Shown here one piece after another: positions 8,074 through 15,780 of a stretch of DNA of 64,000 nucleotides. The stretch's first letter is position 1. Every line of letters begins with the position of its first letter. Made by a program: the position numbers and the translations under genes. The notes under the pieces are model-generated. The model did no database searches. It was not told the origin of the DNA and saw nothing but the letters and a program-made list of their open reading frames with translations. This DNA is from CBDBZX01 sp965213645 (lineage in GTDB: Bacteria; Deinococcota; Deinococci; Deinococcales; Trueperaceae), in assembly GCA_965213645.1 (NCBI GenBank), contig CBDBZX010000002.1, forward strand, positions 1,860,001 through 1,924,000, given 5' to 3'.

Positions 8074-9450
8074 CTACTCTTTGTTCACAACCCCTCGAGG
8101 AGACAGTCCCAACACCTCTAGGGCGCGTCGCCCAACACACGCGCCCTGTTCCAGACCGTTTTCGGCTGCCGCGCGGTAGTGCACACCGCCGTAAAGCCGC
8201 GACAACGCGTTCTCCTCGGCTGCCTGCTGGAAAGAGGCAAAAGAGCGCGTCATCGCCTCTTGGTCGTGCGCGGCGAAGCTGCCACGAGCGTTTCTGACGC
8301 CGTAGGGGTCCTCGAAGGCGACCTCGCCAAAGACGTGCGTCAAGACCTCGGCGGCTGCCGCGCCCGCCACCGCATGACCGGACGGATACTCGGGGAAGTT
8401 GGGCGTCTGCAGGAGGGGCCGCCAGTCGGGGTCTAGCGTCTCGCGTATGAGCGTTTCGGGGCGCACCAGCATGACCTCATACTTCGACCACCAGGCGGAG
8501 ATGAAGGCGTCGTGCAAGGCCACACCGAGCACAGCGTAGACCTCTGCGGCCGCCGCGAGGCTCAGCTCAAACCGCTCCGTCATCAGCGTGCCGATCATCA
8601 GGAAGTGCCCGCCGATGGTGCCCGTCTCGACGGGCTCGTCGTCCCAGAAGTACGCTATTTCGACCTCGTCTTCGCTCAAAAACTGCGAGGTCTCGTAGAC
8701 CTCTCGCAACTGTTTGTCAAAGGCGGAGCCTACCGAGAGGTCGAAGGGGACGCTCAGGGGGACGTGGCACTGCTCCGGCGCGGCCAAGCCGAGCGGCTCC
8801 AGGCGTCCCCAGAAAGGTTGAATCGGGGCACGCCCCGCGCCGCGCGCGACCCACAGGGAGGCGTCTTCGGCGCGGGCGGCGGCAAGCTCGGCGGCGGAGG
8901 CGTACATGGCGTCCCTCGCCTCGACGAAGCCGTCGGTCTCTGCCCATGAGAGCATGGCGCGTCCCACCTCTGCGCCTAGCTCGAGCGACGCTAACAGCGT
9001 CTCGTCCGGCACGCTCCGCCGTCTCGCCGCTGTCTGCTCGGCGTGCAAGGCAGAAAAGGCGCGTTTGGTCTCTAAGGCGGAGGAGGCGAAGGGCTGCCAC
9101 ATGTCGCTGTGCTCTTTCATCAGCCCGGAGGTGAGCGTGTGCAGCGCGGCGCTCATGGCGGTGAGAGTGTCGTAAGTCTGGACCGGGTCGGCCTGAGGTA
9201 ACTCGAGCCCCGCTCTCACCTCTCGAGACAGCGAGTCCGTCTCGCCGAGCACCGCGAGCGTCTCGTTCATCGTTAGCCCGGCGTAAGCGAACACGCGGGC
9301 GGCCACGGGCGGCGTGACGCTCTCCCCCTTGACGCGGGCGTAGAGCGCTTCCGTCCAAGCGTTTAGGGGTGCCGCGTCCTGGGCAAAACTAGGCGATACA
9401 AACAGCGCGAGCAGCGTCAAGCTCACCGCCGCCTTCCTAGAGACGTTCAT
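8074..9450 (-). CDS. Secreted vanadium-haloperoxidase / PAP2-superfamily protein
   Basis: The mature protein belongs to the PAP2 superfamily in its haloperoxidase-like branch, whose members oxidise halides with vanadate or act as acid phosphatases. The three anion-pocket motifs are present: K-x6-RP as KYEVMLVRP, PSGH in FPEYPSGHAVAG, and SR-x3-G-x-H in SRLYGGVHYRAA. A Sec signal peptide (MNVSRKAAVSLTLLALF...SFAQ) sends it outside. The start is ATG 9450, six bases after AAGGAG; TTG 9456 is also in frame. About 458 residues, usual for bacterial members. The gene follows a hairpin that could terminate read-through from the secreted-protein gene upstream. Haloperoxidase versus phosphatase cannot be settled by eye. 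Confidence 0.85.
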   Translation of the reverse strand: MNVSRKAAVSLTLLALFVSPSFAQDAAPLNAWTEALYARVKGESVTPPVAARVFAYAGLTMNETLAVLGETDSLSREVRAGLELPQADPVQTYDTLTAMSAALHTLTSGLMKEHSDMWQPFASSALETKRAFSALHAEQTAARRRSVPDETLLASLELGAEVGRAMLSWAETDGFVEARDAMYASAAELAAARAEDASLWVARGAGRAPIQPFWGRLEPLGLAAPEQCHVPLSVPFDLSVGSAFDKQLREVYETSQFLSEDEVEIAYFWDDEPVETGTIGGHFLMIGTLMTERFELSLAAAAEVYAVLGVALHDAFISAWWSKYEVMLVRPETLIRETLDPDWRPLLQTPNFPEYPSGHAVAGAAAAEVLTHVFGEVAFEDPYGVRNARGSFAAHDQEAMTRSFASFQQAAEENALSRLYGGVHYRAAAENGLEQGACVGRRALEVLGLSPRGVVNKE

Positions 9451-9466
9451 AAGCAACTCCTTAAAA

Positions 9467-9495
9467 CACCCCGGAACTTTCCTCGTTCCAGGGTG
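9467..9495 (-). terminator. Hairpin terminator/attenuator before the PAP2 gene
   Basis: On the minus strand CACCC-x-GGAAC pairs with GTTCC-x-GGGTG around a 7-nt loop and is followed directly by TTTT and then the AAGGAG ribosome-binding site of the PAP2 gene. It may end the upstream transcript or attenuate the downstream gene. Confidence 0.6.
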
Positions 9496-9543
9496 CGGCG
9501 TAAGCGATGTGGTGGTTGAGCTAACGGCTAACCGCTAAACCTG

Positions 9544-10728
9544 TTAGAGGAAGCGGAAGACGATGGGGCAGTTCACGATGATGCCCACCGACCCGTAGGG
9601 CTCGCCGCCCGGCCCCGTAACCCAGCCCTGCTCGACAAAGCCTAGGATTTGAAACTCCTCGATGAGGCGGCTCCGGTAGCCTGCGTCGATGGCCTCTTGG
9701 GTCCACTCGCCCAGGTTCATGTCCCACAGGGGGCTGTAGTCCGTGGCGACGGTCGGGATGCCGCCCAGGACGTTCAGGGGGCTGCGCCCGTCGCTGATCG
9801 CGCTGTTCAAACCTTGGCGGTGCGGGTTGTCCGTGCCAACGGGTCCGTTCGTGAAGACGAAGATGCGCTCGACTGCGGAGAAGGCGCTGTCGTCGCGGCC
9901 CACGGTGATGTCCTCCAAGGCGGGAGCGAGGGTCGCGCCCTCGAGCGTGGCGGCGAGTGGGTTGCTCGCGTCCGTCGAGAGGTAGAGGTTGGGTCTGGCG
10001 AAGGAGATGCCGGGGGTCAGCTCCAGGGTCACGGTCTGCTCTTCGGGGCAAATAGCGACCACCTTGTCGTGCACGACGCTGGGGTCGGCGTCGCTGTTGC
10101 AAAAGAGGTTAAGCTCTTCCGCTGTGACGTCAAACGCGACCATCGGCGCGTTGTAGATGTACCCGCCCGCGTTCTCGACCTTGACTAAAGGCGTGTAGTT
10201 CTCGTCGCCGACCGAGCCGGGCTGAAACTCGCTGGGCGGGAAGAAGTTAGGTTCCGCGCCGGGGGTGAGCATGCGCTCGGGCGCAAAGTCGACGGTACCC
10301 TGCGCGAAGGTCAGGGAGGCGTCGCTCTCCAAGGTCGCGGTGCGCACGCCCCGACCCACGGCGGCGTAGGTCAGCTTGGGCGAGTGGTTGAGGCCCAAGG
10401 CGGCAGCGTTCGCCGCGTCGTCGGTGTCGGTGAGGATGTACCAGACGCTCTCACCGCTCTCCATCTGACCCTCGTAAAGAGGCAGCGTGACGGTGCCCGC
10501 CTCCTGGTCCACCTGTCCGGCTTTGAGGAGGTGATAGGGACCGATGAGTTCGCGCTGCACCTGCGAGGGCGCGGGGCCGAAGTAGGTCAGCGGGATGTCC
10601 GCGCCGATAGACGCCGGGGCGGGTGCGACGTCGTCGTCGTTACCGCCCTCCTCTTGGGCGAAGGCGAGGCCGAGGAGAAAAAGGGAGCTGAGAAGCAGAA
10701 GGGTCAGGCGTTGTGAGGTTAAGCTCAT
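9544..10728 (-). CDS. Secreted protein of unknown function, paralogue A
   Basis: About 394 residues with a Sec signal peptide (MSLTSQRLTLLLLSSLFLLG...AFAQ). ATG 10728 is chosen because AGGAG lies 7 nt upstream; the longer frame to 10773 lacks this. No named family is recognised. It is a clear paralogue of the lipoprotein at 11242-12510. Shared blocks are LGLNHSPKLTYA / LGVNYAPKLVFG, FPPSEFQPG / FPPSVAEPG, RQGLNSAISDGRSPLNV / RQGLNSTIVDDRDPINV, YSPLWDMNLGEWTQEAIDAG / YSPMWDAHVSQWTDEAIEAG and a C-terminal IIVNCPI. It is expressed from the shared island promoter element through a conserved leader. Role unknown; probably an extracytoplasmic binding or structural protein. Confidence 0.8.
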   Translation of the reverse strand: MSLTSQRLTLLLLSSLFLLGLAFAQEEGGNDDDVAPAPASIGADIPLTYFGPAPSQVQRELIGPYHLLKAGQVDQEAGTVTLPLYEGQMESGESVWYILTDTDDAANAAALGLNHSPKLTYAAVGRGVRTATLESDASLTFAQGTVDFAPERMLTPGAEPNFFPPSEFQPGSVGDENYTPLVKVENAGGYIYNAPMVAFDVTAEELNLFCNSDADPSVVHDKVVAICPEEQTVTLELTPGISFARPNLYLSTDASNPLAATLEGATLAPALEDITVGRDDSAFSAVERIFVFTNGPVGTDNPHRQGLNSAISDGRSPLNVLGGIPTVATDYSPLWDMNLGEWTQEAIDAGYRSRLIEEFQILGFVEQGWVTGPGGEPYGSVGIIVNCPIVFRFL

Positions 10729-10755
10729 GGTGTCTCTCCTATTCGCGTGGGGGTA

Positions 10756-10810
10756 GGCGTGGGCAGTATTCACGAGCGATGGCAGTCGCTTTTATGTGAC
10801 GCCGCCTTTT
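10756..10810 (-). promoter_or_regulatory. Conserved 5' leader element, copy A
   Basis: Lies in the predicted 5' untranslated region of the paralogue A gene and matches 12609-12664 ahead of paralogue B. Conserved blocks (plus strand) are GGCGTGGGC, GCGA-N6-TCGCT and GACGCCGCC. In RNA sense GGCGT...ACGCC can enclose an AGCGA...TCGCT hairpin. A cis-regulatory RNA is suggested, unproven. Confidence 0.5.
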
Positions 10811-10854
10811 CTAGTGGTTGCGAAAACCTCCTTTAGCGTGGCGTTTCGTTACGC

Positions 10855-10896
10855 AGCTTAGCGGCATATGCTCGAGCGGTCTTGAACAATTTTGCG
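10855..10896 (-). promoter_or_regulatory. Island promoter: CAA-N5-TTCAAG element with -10 TAAGCT
   Basis: In transcription sense CGCAAAATTGTTCAAGACC (10896-10878) precedes a -10 TAAGCT (10860-10855) by 20 bp. Drives paralogue A. One of twelve equivalent sites. Confidence 0.7.
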
Positions 10897-10962
10897 CTCG
10901 CTCGCAGGTCGGACTGTTACAGATGCGTTAGCACAACCCCGGGATGAGCGCATGGTAAAGAA

Positions 10963-11042
10963 GGTGTCCCGTTCTGTGTGGTCGCGGACGCTGACCCGTC
11001 TCACGGGCTCCGCGCAGCTCTAGAAACGGAACGGGGTACACC
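10963..11042. other. Predicted highly structured 80-nt element
   Basis: Nested complementary segments: GGTGTCCCGTTC (10963-10974) pairs with GAACGGG and ACACC (11029-11042, 2-nt bulge), enclosing CGCGGA / TCCGCG, which encloses CCCGT-CTC-ACGGG. Three coaxial stems in an intergenic region suggest a small RNA, a structured 3' region of the minus-strand gene, or a mobile hairpin. Strand and function unknown. Confidence 0.5.
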
Positions 11043-11070
11043 GCCTAAAAACACGCCCTGACAACGAAAG

Positions 11071-11094
11071 AGAAGCCGCTCCGGAGCGGCTTCT
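11071..11094 (-). terminator. Palindromic hairpin, probable terminator of the paralogue B gene
   Basis: A 24-bp perfect palindrome (AGAAGCCGCTCC and its complement). Read on the minus strand it is followed by CTTTCGTT. It lies about 150 bp beyond the stop of the 11242-12510 gene. Confidence 0.55.
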
Positions 11095-11164
11095 CCGATA
11101 TTAGTAGCACTTCCACGCTTCGCTGCACCAACTGACCGTGTCTATTTCTTCTCGCATCCGCTCG

Positions 11165-11194
11165 CACGTTTCATTGCTGTAGCAATGAAACGTG
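11165..11194. repeat. 14-bp perfect inverted repeat
   Basis: CACGTTTCATTGCT and its exact complement around GT, 47 bp downstream of the paralogue B stop. Could be a terminator stem, although no T-run follows, or a protein-binding palindrome. Confidence 0.6.
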
Positions 11195-11241
11195 GAAACG
11201 CTATAGCTATCTACTACTAGTTCACTCCACCGGAAGGTCCC

Positions 11242-12510
11242 CTACCGGAAGGGCGTAGCGTCGTCACCCTCGTCATTCTCCTCAAAAGGCTGCGCGATCA
11301 CAGGGCAGTTGATGATGATATTGGTTGCCCGCAAGCCTGCTACAAAGCCGTTCTCTATGCCGGGGCTGCCCCCAAAGCTCGTGACGAGTCCTGCGTCAAC
11401 AAGTTCACGTAGGTCCTCGAAGCCGGTGATGCGGCGGCGCTCGCCCGCTTCGATCGCTTCGTCGGTCCACTGTGACACGTGCGCGTCCCACATCGGGCTG
11501 TAGTTGTTGAAGAACTCCTGGTCATTCGCAGGGTCCAGCGGGAAGACGTTGATGGGGTCGCGGTCGTCGTCCACGATGGTCGAGTTTAAGCCCTGCCGCT
11601 CGGGGTTGTCCGCGCCCGTCTCGCCGTTGGCGTTGGGCGAGAAGCCTAGGAGCGCCGACTCGTCGAAGACGTTGCTAGCCCCGAAGGTTTGCAAGTTCGC
11701 CAGACGCGGCGCGTACACGCCTAGTTCGATGGTCGCGGCGACCGGGTCCGAGGAGTCGGTCACCAGATGGTAGTAGTACTGGTCGCCGCCCTGGAAGCCG
11801 TCCAAGAGTTGCAGCGTGACGGTGCGGGCCTCCTTGTCCAGGCTGATAACGCGGTCGTGCTCGCCCGAGTCGTTCGCGACGATCTGCACGTTGAGAACGG
11901 AGCCGCTCGGCAGCACCACGAGCGAGGACCATTCCTCATCGGCGATTGCGCCCGGCTCGGCCACCGAGGGCGGGAAGGCGAAGGGGCCGTCGCCCGCTTC
12001 TAAACGGCGCTCAGGGCTGAAGTCCACCGCGCCTTTGAATTTGAGGCGACCGTTTTCCAAAGTCACCTCCTGGTCGCCGCCCGTACCGCGTCCGAAGACC
12101 AATTTGGGCGCGTAGTTGACGCCTAGAAGCTTCGCGACGTTGAAGTTCGCCGCCTCGGTGACGATGAAGTACTCGTCGTCCTCGCCGTCCGGCCCGACGC
12201 CCTTAAACATCGGCAGGGTGGCGTTGGCTTTGTCGGGGTCTTCCAAGTCGTTCACGGCCAAGGTGCTCTTCAAAAACACGTTCTCCTCTTCGGTGAAACG
12301 CTCTTGCGAGAACGAGACGGCGCTAAGCCCCATCTCGCTCGAGGCGAGGTATAAGAGAGCTTGGGCCTCCTCTAACGCCAGCGCCTCGTCAATGTCGGCG
12401 TTGAGGCCGGGGTCGGACGCGTCAGGGGTGGGTGCAGGTGTCTGAGCGTCTTGGCAGGCGGCTAAAAGGAGCAAGCAGCCTAAGATAGCGGACAGTTTAA
12501 GCTGGTTCAT
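11242..12510 (-). CDS. Lipoprotein of unknown function, paralogue B
   Basis: About 422 residues. The start at ATG 12510 (AGAGGA 7 nt upstream) gives MNQLKLSAILGCLLLLAACQD, a lipoprotein signal with lipobox LAAC. A low-complexity linker (TPAPTPDASDPG) leads to a domain homologous to the secreted paralogue A at 9544-10728. Family not recognised. Both genes share the island promoter element and a conserved leader, so they probably answer the same signal. One product is membrane-anchored and one released, which fits a pair of extracytoplasmic binding proteins (inference). Confidence 0.8.
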   Translation of the reverse strand: MNQLKLSAILGCLLLLAACQDAQTPAPTPDASDPGLNADIDEALALEEAQALLYLASSEMGLSAVSFSQERFTEEENVFLKSTLAVNDLEDPDKANATLPMFKGVGPDGEDDEYFIVTEAANFNVAKLLGVNYAPKLVFGRGTGGDQEVTLENGRLKFKGAVDFSPERRLEAGDGPFAFPPSVAEPGAIADEEWSSLVVLPSGSVLNVQIVANDSGEHDRVISLDKEARTVTLQLLDGFQGGDQYYYHLVTDSSDPVAATIELGVYAPRLANLQTFGASNVFDESALLGFSPNANGETGADNPERQGLNSTIVDDDRDPINVFPLDPANDQEFFNNYSPMWDAHVSQWTDEAIEAGERRRITGFEDLRELVDAGLVTSFGGSPGIENGFVAGLRATNIIINCPVIAQPFEENDEGDDATPFR

Positions 12511-12608
12511 GGTGTATCCTCTCGAGTCACTTGGGTATGGTGTTTGGGTCTCTACTGTTACGGCGCTGTTAAGGTAGTCCTGTCTCACCTCCTCATCGGT
12601 CGGAGCTG

Positions 12609-12664
12609 GGCGTGGGCGGTGTCTCTAGGCGACTGCATTCGCTCTTAAAGGGACGCCGCCATTT
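12609..12664 (-). promoter_or_regulatory. Conserved 5' leader element, copy B
   Basis: Counterpart of 10756-10810. It holds GGCGTGGGC (12609), a GCGA...TCGC hairpin and GACGCCGCC (12652-12660), lies between the predicted transcription start (near 12701) and the lipoprotein ATG, and keeps the same order and spacing as copy A. Confidence 0.5.
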
Positions 12665-12707
12665 TCAGCGTTCAAATCTCAACCTCCCCTAGATAGCGTT
12701 CGCTCTA

Positions 12708-12750
12708 AGATTAAGGAGCGGCGGGCGGAGAGGTCTTGAATAATTTTGCG
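12708..12750 (-). promoter_or_regulatory. Island promoter: element with -10 TAATCT
   Basis: CGCAAAATTATTCAAGACC (12750-12732, minus sense), then 21 bp, then TAATCT (12713-12708). Differs from the paralogue A site at one base in 19. Drives the paralogue B lipoprotein. Confidence 0.7.
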
Positions 12751-12759
12751 CCGCGCCGG

Positions 12760-12792
12760 AAGAAGGTGTTCATAAAGAAGAAGGTGTTCATA
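12760..12792. repeat. Short tandem repeat, two 18-bp units
   Basis: AAGAAGGTGTTCATA occurs at 12760-12774 and 12778-12792, immediately upstream of the element that drives the lipoprotein gene. It could be an extra binding site or slippage product. Confidence 0.7.
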
Positions 12793-12866
12793 AAAACGCT
12801 CTTACCCCGGCGCACGACTTACAGGACGCTCCGACCTGCAACGCGGGGCAGGGCTCTCCGGGCGAT

Positions 12867-13718
12867 CTACTCGAAGCTCATGGCGACCGTACCGAGCGGG
12901 CCGAAGTCGCCCTCATAGGTGCCGACCTGGAGCGGGGCGTCCCCGCCGAGGGCACCCGTCACCACGATGTCCCCGGCCCGCAAGCTCTGGCCCCGCTCGC
13001 TCAGGCCGGCTGCCAAGAACTCGAGGGCATTAAATTGCCCGCCGACCGCGTCGGAGCCGACGGCGGTGATAATGGTCTCGCCGTCCAGCCGCCCCTCGAT
13101 CTCGATGTCGTCCAGTTCGGTCTCCAGTTCAGACAGGGGCACGCCTTGGCCGAGCACGAACGCCCGGGAAACGGTGTTGGCAGCGATCAGGTCGAGGTAG
13201 CTGAGGTTGTCGGGGTCCGAAAAGGCGAAGTCCGGGAACTCCATCGCCGGGGCGACCTCGGCAATCGCCGCCCGCAGCGCCTCGGCGCTCATCGGCGCTG
13301 AAACGTCCTGACCCATGACGAAGGCGACCTCGAAGCCGACGTTGCCGCTCACAAAGGTGTCTTCCAGGCTGGCGCTAGCGCCGTCCTCGTTCATCTGTGA
13401 GGCGAGGATGCGCCCCAGCACGGGCTCGGGAGCGCCCAGCGGGTTGCTCGGTCCGGTGAAGCCAAGCTTGTAGCCGACGACCTCTTCACCACGGGCGACG
13501 AGCGCGTCGACGTACGCATCCTGGAAGGCGTAGGCGTCCGCTTCGCCTGCGAAGTCGTCGCGCGCGCTGAGCAGCGGGAAGGTGTCGCCTGAGAGGTAGC
13601 GCTCGGCGAAGAGGTCGGCTTCCTCGAGGTACGCCTGGGCCGGCGCGGTCCCCAGGAGTACCCCGGCGAGGGCGAGCAAGAGCAGGCGGGCAAGGGAGTC
13701 TAGTCGGATGTGAGGCAT
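12867..13718 (-). CDS. 2-keto-4-pentenoate hydratase / fumarylacetoacetase-fold protein with signal peptide
   Basis: The FAH/MhpD fold is clear. VGYKLGFTGPSNP matches the VGyKiG substrate loop, VGFEVAFVMG carries the metal-binding Glu residues, and NALEFLAAGLSERGQSLRAGDIVVTGALG is the usual C-terminal signature. Relatives hydrate 2-oxopent-4-enoate in the cytoplasm during aromatic meta-cleavage. Here the protein begins MPHIRLDSLARLLLLALAGVLLG...PAQA, a convincing Sec signal peptide, and ATG 13718 has AAGGAG at 6 nt. Export is therefore likely, which is odd for the family. No other meta-cleavage genes are nearby. Driven by the island promoter element. Confidence 0.85.
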   Translation of the reverse strand: MPHIRLDSLARLLLLALAGVLLGTAPAQAYLEEADLFAERYLSGDTFPLLSARDDFAGEADAYAFQDAYVDALVARGEEVVGYKLGFTGPSNPLGAPEPVLGRILASQMNEDGASASLEDTFVSGNVGFEVAFVMGQDVSAPMSAEALRAAIAEVAPAMEFPDFAFSDPDNLSYLDLIAANTVSRAFVLGQGVPLSELETELDDIEIEGRLDGETIITAVGSDAVGGQFNALEFLAAGLSERGQSLRAGDIVVTGALGGDAPLQVGTYEGDFGPLGTVAMSFE

Positions 13719-13861
13719 GTGGTTCTCCTTATCATGTTTGGACTTGCCGCATTTACACGCTTGCGCGCGCTTGACGGCGTATACGGGTGAGCCCAGGGGC
13801 TCGTATGGGTTTCGTCCACGGGCGTGCGCTCGAGCAGCGGCCTTACACGGTGGACGAGTCG

Positions 13862-13904
13862 AGCATAGGGGCAGACCGCCGCGTCCGTCTTGAATAGAAT
13901 TGCG
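13862..13904 (-). promoter_or_regulatory. Island promoter: element with -10 TATGCT
   Basis: CGCAATTCTATTCAAGAC (13904-13887, minus sense), 21 bp, then TATGCT (13867-13862), upstream of the exported hydratase gene. Confidence 0.7.
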
Positions 13905-13963
13905 TCACCTCAGCAAAAAAACGCACGGCAAAAGCCGCGCGTGTCATCCGATGTCGACCCGCT

Positions 13964-14824
13964 TTAGGAGGCCAAGCTGTCCTGCCTGAACCTACCCGGC
14001 GTGGTCTGCGTGTACGTCTCAAAGGTCCGCGTGAAGTGCGCTTGGTCGTTGAAGCCTAAGTCGAGCGCTACGTCCACGATCTCTGCGCCCTTCGCCAGCT
14101 TGTCCTTGGCGAGGTTGATGCGCAAGCCCGTCTGGTACTTGTGCGGCGAAAGCCCCACGTCCCGCTGAAAGACGCGCATAAGGTGGAACTTGCTGAGGTT
14201 CGCCATCTCACCTAGGTCGTCCAGCTTGAGGTCTTGTTCAGGATGCGCGTGCAAGACCTCTTTGACTAAAACGACTGCTTTGTGCTCCTTGCCTAACTTA
14301 ACCTCGGGGGGCGGGGTGTCGGAGCAGTGTTTGAGGACAGCATAGAGGAGGCCCAGGAGCCTGAACTCGCGCTCGAGGTTACTGCTTGGCCTGTCGAAAC
14401 AGTCAATCGTCTCAGCGGCAAGGCGACAGAGGGACGAATTCAGCGTATCGGCTATAAGCATCTGTGGAAAGAAAACACTTTCCCGTTCCACGCCTAACTC
14501 TCTAAGCAGTTCGTGGATGTGCGTTTGGTAGATGCGCAGCGTCCAGGCAGACACATCGCAAGCTGGCGCGTCCACCTCGAGCATTTCGCCCGCATGTTGA
14601 AGATAGAGAAGTTCGCGGTGGGGGGTAACAACCTGCTTTTCCCCTCTATAAAAGATTTTGGCGTTACCCTCGTATATTCTGGTTACAGTGATGTCGTACT
14701 CGAGCATAAAGCGCTTGGGCAGATGGCAAGTGGTCATGTAGTCAAACTTCTCAAGCTCCACCCCCGCGAACCCCTGCGGCCTCCACACTTTCACCGTCGG
14801 CTCGGGCACATCCATAACGCTCAT
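13964..14824 (-). CDS. AraC-family regulator (WRPQGFAGVE group)
   Basis: Transcription factor with a C-terminal AraC double helix-turn-helix at about residues 190-285. Helix one is in LDDLGEMANLSKFHLMRVFQ; the second subdomain ends ALDLGFNDQAHFTRTF and TPGRFR. The N-terminal sensor half is not a standard cupin by eye but opens with VKVWRPQGFAGVE, shared with at least four other regulators in this window. The linker PPPEVKLGKEHKAV is also shared. ATG 14824 (GAGG 5 nt upstream) is preferred to GTG 14830. A degenerate island element lies upstream at 14900-14914. Ligand unknown. Confidence 0.9.
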   Translation of the reverse strand: MSVMDVPEPTVKVWRPQGFAGVELEKFDYMTTCHLPKRFMLEYDITVTRIYEGNAKIFYRGEKQVVTPHRELLYLQHAGEMLEVDAPACDVSAWTLRIYQTHIHELLRELGVERESVFFPQMLIADTLNSSLCRLAAETIDCFDRPSSNLEREFRLLGLLYAVLKHCSDTPPPEVKLGKEHKAVVLVKEVLHAHPEQDLKLDDLGEMANLSKFHLMRVFQRDVGLSPHKYQTGLRINLAKDKLAKGAEIVDVALDLGFNDQAHFTRTFETYTQTTPGRFRQDSLAS

Positions 14825-14899
14825 GCTCACCTCGCTTCTCGTCAGGTCGTCAATGCTCAGTCGTTACGAAAAGGGTAGCACAGAGCTAGGGCGGCTATT

Positions 14900-14914
14900 T
14901 TGCAAAAAGTTGCG
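14900..14914 (-). promoter_or_regulatory. Degenerate island element
   Basis: Minus sense CGCAACTTTTTGCAA keeps the CGCAAC half but has TTGCAA in place of TTCAAG. Position relative to the AraC gene at 13964-14824 fits; a clear -10 is not obvious. Confidence 0.35.
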
Positions 14915-14932
14915 CTCTGTCACGAGAGCCTG

Positions 14933-15736
14933 TCACCTAAAGGCTGCGCGATACGTCGTCGCGCTCATCCCTAACGTGCCTCTGAACGCCCGCTCCAATT
15001 CCGCCACATTCGAGAAGCCGCCCGCGCCCGCCGCCTGCGCCACGCTGAGACCCTGCTGCAAGACGCTCTGGGCGAGGCGGAGCCGTACCTGACGCTGGTA
15101 GTGAAAGGGGCTCAGCCCGGTAACCTCTTCGAAGCTGCGCAGCAGGTGGTAGGGGCTGAGCTGGACGAGCTGAGCGAGGCGCTCTAAGGTGGTGTCGTTG
15201 TGGGGATGCTCAGACAGATACGCTTTGACGGTCTTCACGGCGGCGGGCTCGGCGCTCCGTTCCTTTAGAGGCGTGCGCCCCTCGCGGTAGCGTGACAGGA
15301 GCAGCGCGGCGAACTGAGTCCAGGCTTCGCCGGACGCTAACGGGCTTTCCGCTCGGTGAACGTCGAGCAGCGCCGCCGCTGTTTCAGCGTCGCTAAAGAC
15401 CGCTTTGGTGAAGTAGGGAATCTCGTCCACGCCCGTGAGGTCTGCGCTGGTGCGCCGCATCAGCTCGGCGTCTGGATATAGCGCACGGTAGCGGTACGCC
15501 TCGCCCTCGGGTCTCCCCGAATGGACCGCGCCGGGGTTGACCAAGCCAAGCCCGCCGGGGCCGGCGTACTGAACCTCGCCCCGGTGATAGCAGGCTTCTG
15601 TACCCGCCTCGATCAGCACGATGACGAACTCCGCGTGGACGTGCCGCTCGAAGGCGTGGCGGGCGAACTGCGCGTGGAAGCAGGGCACGCCCGCAGGGGC
15701 CAGCCAGAAGGTGCGCCATTCGCGTGTCGATATCAT
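14933..15736 (-). CDS. AraC-family regulator with N-terminal cupin
   Basis: Unlike its neighbours it has an ordinary AraC_binding cupin. FERHVHAEFVIVLIEAG and GPGGLGLVNPGAVHSG are the metal/ligand-pocket and gate motifs, and the C-terminal HTH region includes LERLAQLVQLSPYHLLRSFE and SVAQAAGAGGFSNVAELERAF. The phenylalanine-rich DxxHF motif is replaced by VAELERAFRG. ATG 15736 follows GAGGTGA; an upstream frame to 15775 lacks support. It starts 44 bp after the Crp-like gene on the same strand and has no island element of its own, so it is probably the second gene of that operon. Confidence 0.88.
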   Translation of the reverse strand: MISTREWRTFWLAPAGVPCFHAQFARHAFERHVHAEFVIVLIEAGTEACYHRGEVQYAGPGGLGLVNPGAVHSGRPEGEAYRYRALYPDAELMRRTSADLTGVDEIPYFTKAVFSDAETAAALLDVHRAESPLASGEAWTQFAALLLSRYREGRTPLKERSAEPAAVKTVKAYLSEHPHNDTTLERLAQLVQLSPYHLLRSFEEVTGLSPFHYQRQVRLRLAQSVLQQGLSVAQAAGAGGFSNVAELERAFRGTLGMSATTYRAAFR

Positions 15737-15780
15737 CGTCACCTCGGTAAGGCAACGATAGCACGGTCCGGGCACGTCTG

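Noticed and set aside
8717..9358. Long arginine-rich open frames opposite or within the PAP2 gene
   Set aside because: They are frame shadows of GC-rich coding DNA: low complexity, no motifs, and the other frame encodes a protein with three conserved PAP2 motifs.
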